This document shows positions 18,723-29,799 of a stretch of DNA of 64,000 nucleotides, piece by piece. The notes below the pieces were generated by a model. That model was given only the letters and a program-made list of their open reading frames with translations. It was not told the DNA's origin and did no database searches. A program made the translations under genes and the position numbers. The stretch lies in assembly GCA_029339195.1 (NCBI GenBank), contig JAPTJF010000019.1, positions 124,001-188,000 of the forward strand, given 5' to 3'. The first letter of the stretch is position 1. Each line of letters begins with the position of its first letter. This DNA is from Micractinium sp. NFX-FRZ. Its lineage: Eukaryota; Chlorophyta; Trebouxiophyceae; Chlorellales; Chlorellaceae.

Positions 18723-21510
18723 TCACTCCTGCTTCATCTCAAGAAGCATGAAGTGGGCGCCCTTCTCCCCCGCAGTCAGGCTCACATAACCAGGCTTCTT
18801 GCCCGCCACCAGCTCCGCCGCGTCCCGCTGCTTCAGCTGCGTCTCTGCAGGCAGGGCAGGGAGACATAGGGTGCGGGGGAGGGAGGGGTGAGCTAGTAGG
18901 GCCATGCAGGCGAGCGCGACGGGTGTGGCGGAGCAAAGGCAGAGGGAGGAAGCAGGCCTGGCAAGGGGCAGAGGGCATGTGGCGCACAACAGGCGAGCAT
19001 AGCATGCAAGCAGGCGTGCGGTCAAAGAGGCAGCCATGCAGGCCATGGATACCAAGCAAGCAAGCAAGCAGCCTGGCAGGCCGTGGACAGCAGGCAAGCA
19101 GGCAGTCAAGAAGGCAGTCCGGCAGTAGGCAGGCAGGCACCCAGCCACGCAGCTCACCCGTCTCCCCGGTGCCCACCGCCATGCTGCCCTCGATGCACAC
19201 CAGGTACGCCTGGCGCCCCGCCCCCAGCGTGATGTTGTGTGACACGCCGGCGTCTGACTCGCTCACGAAAATGTTGGCGTCCTGCAGACAGGGGTGGAGG
19301 AACGATAGGGGATGAGCTCAGATTTCATGCAGACAGGGTACCGGAGGGTGGGGTTAGATGCCTCGCTCACAAACATGCTGGCGTCCTGCGCAGTAGGCAC
19401 AGCAAGGAGGGGGCAACGTTGCAAGACACAGCAGTGGAGTGGAAGGGCAGGTGCACGAGTGCGGCACAGCAAGCAGGCGCAACCAGCCCCCCCCCAAACG
19501 TTCCACCACCTCGGCCACGTGCTGCCGCTGCCGCACCCTGGTACTGCCCCGTGCCTCCCCCATCTAGTCGAGTCTAGTATTTACAGCCTTACGCAAGCAT
19601 CCTTTGTTAGAGGGGCCTCCCCCATCCTTCCCCGAATGCCCAACCACCCGCCCGCCCCTATCAGGCACACACCTGGTGCAGGTTGATGCACTGCCCCTTG
19701 CTGACATTGTCCCAGGTGGGCACCGCCCCGGTCCCTCCGAGGATGTGCAGCAGCTTGTTGTGCCTGTCTGCCTTCTCGTAAGAGGAGGAGCCGTACTGGG
19801 GTGCGTGGCCGCGCTGGTCGGGGGTGAACCAAATCTGCGGGGCGGGGGGCAGGTGGGGAGAAAGATTGGGAGGTTTGAGGGGGAGGAGCAATGAAATAAC
19901 AAGAGGTGTGAAGAGGAGGATAGCAACAGCATGAGCAAGCAACAAGGGGGCGAGGAGGAGGCTGGGCAAGGCATGCGCCAGTTGAGGGCACTGAGAAATT
20001 AGGAAGGGGCAGGCAGCATGTGGGTGCTGGGGAGGTGAGAACACACATGACAGCAGCGTCAGCGCAGGACGCCAGGCTACCGCCAACTCTCACCCTGCAA
20101 CACACACTCGTACACCCGCCTGCAGGCAGCGCCAGGTCCTCTCCCCCCACCCCATCTCTCAGACCCCACCCCGGCAGCCACTTGCCTGCAGGAAGCGGCA
20201 CGTCTTGTCCCCGTCGTTCATCTCAGAGTGCACCACCCCCGTGCCGGCGCTCATGTACTGCACGCACCCCCGCGGCAGACTCTCATAGTTGCCCATCGAA
20301 TCCTGCAAGCAACGTGGCAGGCGGGCATGAAAAACCACTCGTGAGATGCACGCTAGGGCTGCATGCAGTGCAGCACGCCACGCTGTGCTGGGTTGCGCTG
20401 GGCAAGGCTGGGCATGCGCACACAACGCCACAGAGTGCATGTGTTCAGCAGAACAGGTAGCAGCTACGAGCAGCGGGGGCTTACCTTGTGCGCCAGCTCG
20501 CCGTCGACGATGTATGAGAAGATCTCGGCGTCACGGTGGGGGTGCGCCCTGCAGGCACGAGGAGGCAAGAGGTGTGGGGGGTGTGGAGGAGGCAATGAGG
20601 GCGCGACTTCAATGCCGAGTGGAGACGGGCGGGCAACTTGCGGGCGCAGCAAGGCAGGCGGGCAAGGGAGTGCGCAGCAGCTCACAGGCGTGGGAGCACT
20701 ACCCCCGGAAAGGTAGAGAAGCACTGCAGAGCAGCACACGCACCCGAAGCCGGCCTTGGGCTTGACCAGGTCGTCGTTCAGCACACGCAGGGCGCCAAAG
20801 TTCATGTTGGAGGGGTTGAAGTAGTCGGCAAAGCTAGGGGCAGGGGTTGGACAGGGGCATCAGTGCCGTGTACAGTTAGTTACACATCTTCCATGCTGGT
20901 AAAAAGATCGCGGGGGCAGGTGGGGTGATGTGGCAGCATGCAGCGGACAAGCCCAGGAGGCTGCTGCGCAGGGACACCAGAAGGCAGTAGTAGTAGCCTG
21001 TCAGCAAGGGATCATGGATTCTGAGCGGGCCTAGATGGAAAAGAGGAGGCTGCTGAGGGGGCTGCTCGCTGGCAAGGGCGGCAGGCGGCTTGGCGGCACC
21101 GGGCAGCGGACGGCGGACATAGCTGCTGCCACGGAAGGGTTCTGGATGGCGGCACCTCACCTGAAATGGAAGCGAGACTCCAGCCACCATGTGGGCTTGG
21201 ACACGGTGAGCTTGCCCGCTGGGATGTGGCGCACGCTGGCGGCGCCCGGGGGAGCCATGGCGGGGGTGCCGGCGCTGCCGCCTGCCGCCGCTGCTGCTGC
21301 CGGTGCTGCGCTTGCGCCGCCGGCGCTGTGCAGTGCCGCTGCGGGGTGTGGGTCCGCTGGGGTCAGGAGCTTGCGTCCCCTGAGAGCGGAGAGTGAGGAG
21401 AGCGCCTTGCGGAAGGGGGTCTTGGTTGCCGACCAAAGGTTGGGGCTCTGCTGCATGCCCAACAGCACAGAGAACAGGACAAGAATGAGTGAAACGCGCG
21501 TCGCAAGCAT
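18723..21510 (-). CDS. Pirin-family protein, copy 1 (bicupin, possible quercetinase)
   Basis: Exons on the minus strand are 21510 (or 21456)-21161, 20833-20744, 20548-20485, 20302-20186, 19834-19673, 19281-19158 and 18844-18723. The product is 342 aa from the first Met, or 324 aa from the Met at 21456, the position conserved in copy 2 (M-Q-Q-S-P). The N-terminal 90 or so residues are Ala/Ser-rich and look like an organelle targeting extension. The cupin core keeps the pirin metal ligands: H-P-H-R-D-A-E in exon 3 and H-S-E-M in exon 4. The sequence G-E-L-A-H-K-D-S-M-G-N resembles bacterial YhhW-type quercetin 2,3-dioxygenases. Function in algae is not established. Intron 4 has a GC donor (CAG/GCAAGT). 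Confidence 0.9.
19349..19393 (-). repeat. Echo of the pirin 1 exon 6 start in the preceding intron
   Basis: About 110 bases upstream (in gene direction) of exon 6 (D-A-N-I-F-V-S-E-S) is a copy reading D-A-S-M-F-V-S-E-A after a CGCAG acceptor. It then runs out of similarity. Confidence 0.7.
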
Positions 21511-22127
21511 GAAATACGCAATTGAGGCGATCAGCAGGGGGGGCTGCCTTTATAGCACGCCTGCTGACGGCTTAGCGAGGGCGGATCACCTAAGCGAGGA
21601 GCGGCCTCACCTGCGCCTGCTGCATGTTCTAGTAAGGTGGATGGCGCGGTTTCGTCGGAACGGCACGGCCAGCAAGGCGTGCAATGCTGCGGGAGCGGGA
21701 GGGGGTGAGGGCAGAGCCGGTGCCGCCGGTGAAGGTGGGTGAAGCAGGGTGGAAGGGGCCTCAAGGGCGCAGGGTGAGCTACACGGCTGTTGGTGGGGGC
21801 GGTGGTAAGTATGCATAATACTTTTAAGAGTTTCAAGGAAGCAACTGCTGTGCCCAGGCCATTACGTAAGGTGTGTCAAAGACGCGTCACGGCGGCGCGT
21901 TGGCGCCGCCCGGGCCGCTGTTCGCGAGTGGGCGCTGCCGATGGGCGACTAGTGCCGAGAAGCCCAACTTTCACAGAGTCAATCTTCACCCCTCAAGTAC
22001 TCAGGTAAACTGCATGGAAGGCCAGGATCGCAGGTTTAGTGAAACACAATTTGACTCGCAGGTACTTCTATTTGAGATTGCGGCGGCGGGGGTGATCGCA
22101 GCGTGCAGAGCGGATGCTGCTGGCCCG

Positions 22128-22190
22128 TTGACATCCCGCTTTCCCGTTGGGGGGGGGCTTTCCAAGTTGACATCCCGCTTTCCAAGTTGA
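22128..22190. repeat. Short direct repeat upstream of pirin 1
   Basis: Two copies of GTTGACATCCCGCTTTCC are separated by a G-run, and a third truncated GTTGACA follows. They lie about 620 bases upstream of the pirin 1 start region. Confidence 0.7.
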
Positions 22191-22230
22191 CACAATGCGT
22201 GCCGGATGCATCGAGTATGCAGGTGTTCCT

Positions 22231-22235
22231 TTACA
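22231..22235 (-). terminator. TGTAA poly(A) signal, possibly for pirin copy 2
   Basis: Minus-strand TGTAA lies about 425 bases past the pirin 2 stop codon, matching the spacing seen for pirin 1. Confidence 0.45.
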
Positions 22236-22657
22236 GACGCTGAAATTTAGAATCTCGAGATTCAGCTGAGCAACTGGCATCGTGACCAGGGACAGTGTGC
22301 TGTGGCGACAGATGAGACATGAAAAGGAAACGTGGCAGAATACAGGCATGTGTAGTACAGGCATTTGCATGCCCAGGATGCGGGGCTTCAAGCGGGCTGG
22401 CAACGTGCAAGCACGTGATTGGAGGTGGGTTGTGTATGCATACAACGCAGATGCGGGTCAAGAGGTACATACATGCTTATGCGCTCGCTGGCGGATTCAT
22501 TCATTGGTCACTTTCAAAACATGTGGAGGCGGGCGTGAGACTGACAGCTGGGGTTGGCAGCTCTGGCAGGCCATCATCTGAACACCTTCTGAGGCAAGCC
22601 GTTGCTGCCGTTGCCGTTGCCCATCGTCGCTCACTCTCCATTCCTTCTCGTTTCACC

Positions 22658-23404
22658 TCACTCCTGCTTCATCTCGATCAGCATGAAGTGGGCGCCCTTC
22701 TCCCCCGCAGTCAGGCTCACATAAGCGGGCTTCTTGCCAGCCACCAGCTCCGCTGCATCCCGCTGCTTCAGCTGCGTCTCTGCAGGCAGGCAGGGAGAGG
22801 GTGCAGGGCAGAGGAAGCCAGTGCGCCTGCCAGGCAGGGCAGCCGGGCGGGGTGGGTGCTGCAGCGGGCCCGGCGAGGGGTAGCCGGGGGTGATGGGCAG
22901 ACAGCGGGCATGCAGGAAGCCCAATCAATCAAGCAAGCGGGTACTGTTGCAGGCCGGGCATGGACGCAAGCAGTGGGGCATGCCAGCAGGCAGGTTGGCA
23001 GGCAGGCATGCGAGAGAACAGACAGGCAGCCGTCCAGAGGGGCAGGCACCCAGCCACGCGGCTCACCCGTCTCCCCGGTGCCCACCGCCATGCTGCCCTC
23101 GATGCACACCAGGTACGCCTGGCGCCCCGCCCCCAGCGTGATGTCGTGTGACACGCCAGCATCCGATTCGCTCACAAACACGTTGGCGTCCTGCAGAGAG
23201 GGATGGTGGGAGCGGTGGAATGGGGGGGGGGGAACTTGGTGCGAGCATGCAGACAGGGGATTGAGAGGGCACGGTGGGGTTAAGATGCCTCGCTCACAAG
23301 CATGCTGGCGGTTTGCAGCGGCACGGCAACACCAGGCAGGCAATCAAAGGGGCATGCAGGCAAGTGGATGTGGAACTGTTCTTCTCAGCAGCATGATAAC
23401 ATAT

Positions 23405-23457
<53 letters not shown>

Positions 23458-25154
23458 CGTGTGTGTGGATGGTACGTCAGGCTCACCTGGTGCAGGGCGA
23501 TGCGCTCCCCCTTGCTGACGCTGCCCCAGCTGGGCACCGCCCCTGTGCCCCCCACGATGCGCAGCAGCTTGTTGTGCCTGTCTGCCTTCTCGTAAGAGGA
23601 GGAGCCGTACTGGGGTGCGTGGCCGCGCTGGTCGGGGGTGAACCAGATCTGCGGGGCGGGGGGCGGGGGCAGGTGGGGAGGAAGATTGACGGGTGTGAGG
23701 GGGAGGAGCAATGAATGGTAAGAGGTGTGAGGAGGAGGAGCGGCAATGCAGTGAAGAGAGGAGGGCAAGTTTGGATGCAAGCAGATGCGAGATGAGGAGA
23801 CGTGAAGTGCTGGGACTGGTACGAGATGGACATGCAGCTGCGGCCCTGCAGTGGTGAGGCCCTTCTCCTGGCCCTGTGGCTACCCACCACAGCTGCAGTG
23901 CTGCACCACAGCTGCAATGCTGCATGGGTGAGCAAGCTACTGGGCAAGTTTGGTCCTGGGTTGTTGCTGGCACGACATCCACCTGCCGTAAACAGTACTC
24001 ACAAGAACCCGCCAGCATGCACCCCAACAAACAACCTGCCGAACGGAGCAGGCAAGACCCACCCCATCTCTGATACCCCGCCCGGGCGGGCACTTGCCTG
24101 CAAGATGCGGCACGTCTTGTCCCCATCGTTCATCTCGGAGTGTGTCACCCCCGTGCCGGCGCTCATGTACTGCACGCACCCCCGCGGCAGACTCTCATAG
24201 TTGCCCATCGAATCCTGCACAAGGCGTGGCAGGCGGTCGGGGAGGGATAACGGAGAGGAGAGCAACAATTGCGCATGCTCACAGCAGTGCACGTCGGTAT
24301 GCTGGGCTGGGCTGGGCTGGGCTGGGCCAGGCGGCATGCAAGCTGGGTGCATATTCACCAAAGCAGAGCGGGAATGCAGGGACGCGAAAGCGTGCCTTGT
24401 GTGACAGCTCCCCTTGCACGATGTAGGAGAAGATCTCGGCATCCTTGTGAGGGTGCGCCCTGCAGGGAGGGAGGGAGGGAGGGATGGCAGGGGGGAAGGC
24501 ATTGCTCTGGACGTGCTCGACGCAGCTGCTGAAGGGGTGGCAGAGCAGGCACCACGGCCAGGCAGGGGAGCTTGCATGTGATCCCCTTCCCAGGGGCATC
24601 CCCGAGTTGCCCCTTCGTCCAGCCGGCTATATGTGCTTTCCAGGCTTCTTAGCGAAGGACAACGGTGCAAGGAAGCACCCACCCGAAGCCGGCCTTGGGC
24701 TTGACCAGGTCGTCGTTCAGCACACGCAGCGCCCCAAAGTTCATGTTGGAGGGGTTGTGGTAGGTGGAAAAGCTGCACCCAAAGGAAGGACGGCAAGCCC
24801 AGTAGGGCAGTGTTAGGGAAGTACATGTGTAAATTTTAATTTTAACACGCGGTTGGCGGCAGCAGTGGCGCCTCACCTGAAGTGGAAGCGAGCCTCCAGC
24901 CACCATGTTGGCTTCGAGATGTGGAGCTTTGCAGCCGGAATGTGGCGCACACTGGCGGCGCCCGGTGGTGCCATAGCGGCGCCGCTGTTGCCTGCCGCCG
25001 CTGCTGTTGCCGCCCCTCGGCTGGCGCTGGCGCTGTGCAGTGCCGCTGCGGGGCGTGTATCGGCTGGTGCCAGGAGCTTGCGTACCCTGAGAGCGGAGAG
25101 GGAGGAGAGCGCCTTGCGGAACGTTGCGGCCCAGAGGCTGGGGCTCTGCTGCAT
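22658..25154 (-). CDS. Pirin-family protein, copy 2 (tandem paralogue)
   Basis: Exons are 25154-24877, 24772-24683, 24459-24396, 24214-24098, 23648-23487, 23190-23067 and 22779-22658 (318 aa). Exons 2-7 have exactly the same lengths as in copy 1 (90, 64, 117, 162, 124, 122). The start is placed at M-Q-Q-S-P, shared with copy 1; an in-frame Met at 25349 would add 65 residues. Ligands H-P-H-K-D-A-E and H-S-E-M are kept. Differences cluster in the N-terminus, in exon 2 (S-F-S-T-Y-H instead of S-F-A-D-Y-F) and around the end of exon 5. Introns 3 (AAG/GCACGC) and 4 (CAG/GCAAGT) use GC donors; copy 1 has GT at intron 3. Confidence 0.9.
23284..23319 (-). repeat. Echo of the pirin 2 exon 6 start in the preceding intron
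   Basis: A decayed copy (A-S-M-L-V-S-E-A reading) sits about 100 bases before exon 6, at the same place as the echo in copy 1. The echo therefore predates the gene duplication. Confidence 0.6.
23406..23458 (+). repeat. (CAGG)n microsatellite, about 13 copies, in pirin 2 intron 5
   Basis: This is an uninterrupted tetranucleotide run. Copy 1 has no comparable run here. It is non-coding and lies 29 bases from the exon 5 donor. Confidence 0.95.
24301..24327 (+). repeat. (GGGCT)n microsatellite in pirin 2 intron 3
   Basis: About five copies of GGGCT lie in the intron between exons 3 and 4. Confidence 0.9.
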
Positions 25155-25935
25155 GCCCAGGCGAACGAAACGATTCTTGTATTGAGTGAGGGGCGCGTCC
25201 CGAGCATCAATGGGGCGAACAAGCGGCGACAACAAGGGCGCGACATGCTGACCCCATGCTGACGGCGCAGCTGAGGCGGTCGCTGCCAGGGATGAGGTAA
25301 ACGCAGCACTTCGGACAGACTGGGTTATGGAGCCAGGTTTGGATGCCACATAGGTTCAAATTATACGGCATGGCAAGGACAAGGGCAGGGCCAGGGCAGC
25401 ACTAGCGAGCGCTGGCGCACTTGGTCAGGTGCCGCTGGCGCCGCTGGCGCCTCCCCCACCGTGCACACACCAATGGTTGGAAGGGGAGCGTGGGGGTGGA
25501 TGAAACCCACTTTAGCAATCCTTGGGTCTCCTTGCAGAGGTTTAAGGAAGCGGTCACAAGGGCCCCAGTTAGGCATCATGCATCTTGACCTGCATCTGCG
25601 ACAGCAACGGATCACGCCATGGAGCGGCCGGCGCCGGCCCCACCCCTTATACTGGGTGTTGTCAAAAGTGAGAGAGTTTAGGCACTCCTGGCAGATTCAG
25701 TGGTCATACCGTAAGCCTCCAACCTGTTCATTGACGGGGTCAGCCTCCCACCTGCGGGTGGCGGCGGTGGCAGCTGAGCACAGCGTTCAGGCCGCCGCCG
25801 CCAGCAACTTTGAAATCTCGCGGGCGCTTACCTCTCGCCATACGCCGCGCTCGCTATACACTGTGCTATTATCTGTGACTCCCGCTCCTCGACCAGCCCC
25901 ACCTGCTCTCAGCTGCTCGCCAGAACAGACCAGCT
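25155..25935. promoter_or_regulatory. Divergent promoter region of pirin 2 and SKA1
   Basis: Pirin 2 starts leftward (Met at 25154, or 25349) and SKA1 rightward (25936). The interval holds both promoters. I see no further gene and no clear TATA box. Confidence 0.45.
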
Positions 25936-27408
25936 ATGGAGCCCGTGGGCGCCTTTGAGGCGGTGGTTAGCGCCTTCAGCCAGCAGGTGGCGGAGCTGCG
26001 CGAGGCGACGCTGCTGCGGGTTGACGGTGAGGGCCCCGCCGCCGCCGCCGCCACCACTCTTGACGCTCCTCCGTTTGCTGCCCGCCCCTCCGCCTCCCGC
26101 ACTCCCAACCCCAAGCCCTGCCCTACCCCGTGCAGATAGCACGCGCGCGCTGTACGCGCAGGACGTGGAGGCAATTGAGGCAACAGTTCGGGCGCTGGAG
26201 CACAAGCTGCGAGACATCAAGCTGTATGTTGCGCGAGAGGCGGCGGCCATCCCGCAGGTGGAGGCGGTGGTGGCGGCCTGCCAGCTGCAGCGCCAGCACC
26301 TGCAGCACATTGCGGGCCACCTGCCTGCCTACCTGCCCTCACTGCACTCTCCAGAGGTGGCCGGCGGTGCTGGCAGCCGGGGGGCGGTCAAGGAGAACAG
26401 CGGCGCGGCACCCAACCGGGCACCACCGGCGGCGGCGGCAGCGGGAGGCGGCGCCGGCCCCAAGAAGCGTGCGCCCGCGCCCCGCAGGTGGGTGCAATCA
26501 TTCCAAACTATGAAGCAGCAAGTATTCTTGCTCCCATCAGAAGCAGCCGATCAGCTCCATCTGCAGAAGCGCTGTGTTTGCATCTTCATGCATGCGCAGC
26601 ACCCACCACCACCCACCGGCCCTCTTCTTGTCGCCCTCCCCTCCCTCCCTCCCAACCCCAGGTACATTGCCGCTGACGAGCTGGCCTCTGTCTCCTCCTA
26701 CATGCGCGGCCGCCTGACCAACGACAAGATCAACGCGGCACTGGATGAGCTGGCGGTGCTGGCGGAGGCCAATGCGGCTATGGTGGCGGCCGCCCGCCGT
26801 AACCGCGCCACCGGCCCAGACAAGAAGCATGCCATGTGGTGTGCCTTCACTCTCATGGTAAGGTGGGGCTGGTAAAGTGGGCAGGGCAGGCAGGGTGCAG
26901 TTGTACGGCGAGCCGGCGCTTGGCCAGGCGGGCAGGGCAGGCAGGGTGCTGGAGGGCGCGTGCTGGGAGGGCGGTACAGAGCACCGGCTGCGCAGCTTGT
27001 ACAGCTTCCCTTTCCCAGCGGACAGCTTTGCCCGCCTAGTGTCTCTGTTGCTCTTGTATCCTGCTCTCTTGCATTCCTGACATGCGCACTGCACGCTCTT
27101 TAAATTTGGCGCTCATGCCGGGCGCTGCGCAGCACGGTGCCGCACGTACGCTGCATCCACTTCAGCACCATCTCCCCACCCGCCTCCCCTCCCCACCCTA
27201 CAACAACCGTGCGCAGAACCACGAGCAGCTCAAGGGCGGGCGCAGCTGGGTGCTGGAGTCGGACCTGCGGGGCGGCAAGGCCTGCGCGCTGCGGGCGGAC
27301 AAGACGGGCAAAACGCTGCTGACGCTGCTGCGCCACTTGGGGCGGCTGCAGGAGGTGCGGGTGCAGGCAGACGGCGCCACGCACCTGGTGTACATCCTGC
27401 TGGAGTGA
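25936..27408 (+). CDS. SKA1: SKA1-like spindle and kinetochore-associated protein
   Basis: SKA1 binds microtubules and couples kinetochores to spindle microtubules. Exons are 25936-26026, 26136-26487, 26662-26857 and 27217-27408 (276 aa; human SKA1 is 255). The N-terminal half is a helical bundle segment (I-E-A-T-V-R-A-L-E-H-K-L), and a linker rich in Ala, Pro and Gly follows. The C-terminal winged-helix microtubule-binding domain begins about residue 148 with Y-M-R-G-R-L-T and D-K-I-N-A-A-L-D-E-L, typical of the family. It ends with S-W-V-L-E-S-D-L and L-L-R-H-L-G-R-L-Q-E-V-R. I chose the donor ATG/GTAAGG at 26857 because the earlier GT would create a stop at the next junction. Confidence 0.85.
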
Positions 27409-27607
27409 GCTGACACGAGACAGGCTGCTGTGGCGGGTGCAGCAGAAAGGAAGTACTGCGACAGGTTTGCAGCGCAGGGAGCGGCGCAGCCGCAGCCTGG
27501 CCCAAGCCTGGAACCTGCTCCCAGTCATGCAGCCAACTGCTGCTCAGTACATTGCTCATGCCTGCCAATGATTCCTGCCAACCCCCTCGCTGTCTCAAGC
27601 CCACTCC

Positions 27608-27612
27608 TGTAA
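27608..27612 (+). terminator. TGTAA poly(A) signal for SKA1
   Basis: TGTAA lies 200 bases after the SKA1 stop codon. Confidence 0.55.
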
Positions 27613-27691
27613 AGTAGGGTGCTGATGGGGTTGCTGCTGAGCTGGCAGGCGCCTGTGGGCACCGCATGGTAAGAGCTGCAAGGGGTTTTCT

Positions 27692-27696
27692 TACAC
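27692..27696 (-). terminator. TGTAA poly(A) signal for RPS19
   Basis: Minus-strand TGTAA lies about 190 bases after the RPS19 stop codon. Confidence 0.55.
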
Positions 27697-27882
27697 GCGC
27701 GTGCGGCGGCTACCAACAAGTCTCGCTGCATGTGTGGCTGCACCCTCCACCGCCGCACGCAACGTGCGCCACTGATGTCCAATCCATCACTCCTATCCCA
27801 CGCCGCGCGCTGGTGCTAGCGCCGCGCCGACACGCTCGGCCAGCATGGCGCCAGCAGGCTCAGCGCGCAAAGCATCGCGTCT

Positions 27883-29799
27883 TCAGCCCAGGTAGTGGAA
27901 GCGAGGCACAGTCACGCCGCAAGCCACCAGGTCCATCTGCAGGGCGGGGCAGGCCGAGAGGGAGGAGGCGGGCAGGTGGTTAGGAACCTTGGCATGAGTG
28001 CTGCATGTGACAGGCAGGGCAACAGGATGCGCCTGCCTGTCCGCGCGCTTGCCTGCCAGGGTAGCAAACAGTGCACTGCTTTTGGTCGTTCAGCACGCAG
28101 TGAATAAAGTGCCTGTCTGGGGTGACCAACGCTCTGCTGCCTGGCAAAACCAAGACGAGCAACACGAGGTGCCGGTGCACGTCGAATTGCCAGCTGCCGC
28201 CGCCAGCCCCCTGGACTCCTGTCTGCTGCCTGCTCCGACCAGAGCCTGGCTCTTGTGCCAGCCCAGATGCCGTGTAAAAGCACTCTGCCTGAGCAAGCAC
28301 AATCGTTGTCCCCGCGGCCCCTGTACCGCGGGGTGACGCCCGCCTGGCGCTGGCCCCGGGCTTGATGTGGCAGATGCTGCGTGCCACCAGCTTCTCTCCT
28401 CTTTCCACGCACTACCACCTCCCTGCTGTCATGCTGCCCCAGCCTCTTCCCCAGTTGTACAGTATAGCACAAGTAGGCCCACCTGGCGCTGGCCCTCGGG
28501 CGTGATGCGGCGGCCGCCGCGGGTGGCGGGGTTCTTCTCCACCAGGCCCATGGCCTCCAGCTGCTGCAGGGCATGGCGGATGATGCCGCCCGCCGCCTTG
28601 GCGTGGTGCTCGGGGGTCGCGCTGCCCTTGGCGTTGGAGCGGCCGCCGAAAGCGCGGCGGAAGCCGCCCACGCCCATGCCCTGGCAGATGTACACGCGGC
28701 GGGCAATGGCAGCTGCGGAGCAGTACAGGAGGGAAGTGAGGCAACAGGGGAGGACTGTAAGTACAATGTACCGCGGAGTAGCGGATGTGGGCTGGGCAAC
28801 GCGCCACGAGGACCGCTGCTGCCACCCATGAGCTTCAGCCGCCTCCAACCCTCCTGCTGAAACCGTTCCTGACTTTCGCGGCCGCAGAGTCTGTGACTGC
28901 GCGTTCCACTAGCACATCTGCATTGCGCTGCTTCTTGCTGCTGCCACCCGTGCATGCGGCGTGAGCTGCCGCACGCGGCGCCCCATGCCTGCCATCGCCA
29001 TACGAGAGAGTTTGATGGCTCCTGAGCTGCTGCAATCCTGCGACTGCCAACTGTTTTGCTGAGCTGTCTGTGATCCGTATGCTGTTGCTGCAATCATGCT
29101 GCTGCTGCTGCTGCTGGTGCTGCTGCTGCCAGTCCGTCGGCTCGCTGCTACGCACCCGCGCGCACGTAGTACCAGTCAGGGTCCAGAGGGGACAGCTCCT
29201 TGAAGGCGCCCGTCTTCACATAGTCCACATACTGAGGCAGCTGGACCTGCAGAACCAATACATAGCACGCCAGGGAGACTTTCAGTGATGCATAAAGCAG
29301 AGAGCAACCCCGGCGCGCCCCTGCTGTTGCAGCGGCCGCTCGCGAGCACGCTGCCGCCCGGCTGCAAAGTTCCCGCCCCCTGCTGCTCCCCCCGTGTGCG
29401 CGCCTTGTTGGTCTGCTTCAGGTAGGCCGCGAAGGCGGTGATGAAGGCCTCGGCGGGCACCTGCACACATAGGACCACCAACAACAGGGCAGCCAGGCCG
29501 TCAGCTCGCGACGGCCGCCGCCTGGTGCCCCGCCCAACCTGGCGGTGGCAGGCTTCGCCCCTGCAGCCTGGCGGACGTCGGCGCCGCCCGCCTCGTATCA
29601 CGGGCCTCCTGCTCCGTCATCCTAAGGCCCCGGCCAGGGCTGCCGCAGTCCCCAGGCGCCGCCATGCAGCCATCGCGCCATGCAGCGTGCCAGGGGCTCA
29701 ACCCCCTTCCACTGACAGGAGACGACCGCCCCCTGGCAGCGCTATAGCGTGCGAACTCACATCCTTCACAGAGGTAACACGCGGACCGTCCTCAGCCAT
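27883..29799 (-). CDS. RPS19: 40S ribosomal protein S19 (eS19)
   Basis: This is a structural protein of the cytosolic small subunit, needed for 18S rRNA maturation in eukaryotes. Exons are 29799-29761, 29460-29404, 29246-29156, 28712-28483 and 27936-27883 (156 aa). Family landmarks include V-P-A-E-A-F-I and Y-L-K-Q-T-N-K, then D-P-D-W-Y-Y-V-R-A, then G-V-G-G-F-R-R-A-F-G-G and H-A-L-Q-Q-L-E. The last exon gives M-D-L-V-A-C-G-V. Intron 2 uses a GC donor (AAG/GCGCGC); the codon-perfect join T-N-K/V-Q-L-P supports it. The C-terminal tail (V-P-R-F-H-Y-L-G) is unusual in composition. An echo of the exon 4 end lies in intron 4. Confidence 0.93.
28339..28388 (-). repeat. Echo of the RPS19 exon 4 donor edge in intron 4
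   Basis: About 100 bases into intron 4 the sequence repeats the end of exon 4 (about 28482-28535), including the CCTGGCGCTGGCCC string (plus strand) and the donor position. The divergence is enough to lose the coding frame. Confidence 0.65.

Larger units (their letters stand above)
21511..22657. other. Spacer between the tandem pirin genes
   Basis: This contains the pirin 1 promoter and the pirin 2 3' flank. TTACA at 22231-22235 is a minus-strand TGTAA poly(A) signal about 425 bases beyond the pirin 2 stop. A short tandem repeat with the core TTGACATCCCGCTTTCC occurs from 22128 to 22190 (two full copies and a partial third). I see no gene. Confidence 0.5.
27409..27882. other. Convergent 3' flanks of SKA1 and RPS19
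   Basis: The stretch is non-coding. TGTAA at 27608 fits SKA1, and a minus-strand TGTAA (27692-27696) fits RPS19. Confidence 0.55.

Noticed and set aside
23406..23458. (CAGG)n run considered as a coding Gln/Ala/Gly repeat
   Set aside because: It is inside pirin 2 intron 5, outside the closed reading frame.
26837..26857. Earlier SKA1 donor at 26838/26839
   Set aside because: Joining it to exon 4 makes an immediate stop; the GTAAGG donor at 26857 keeps the frame.
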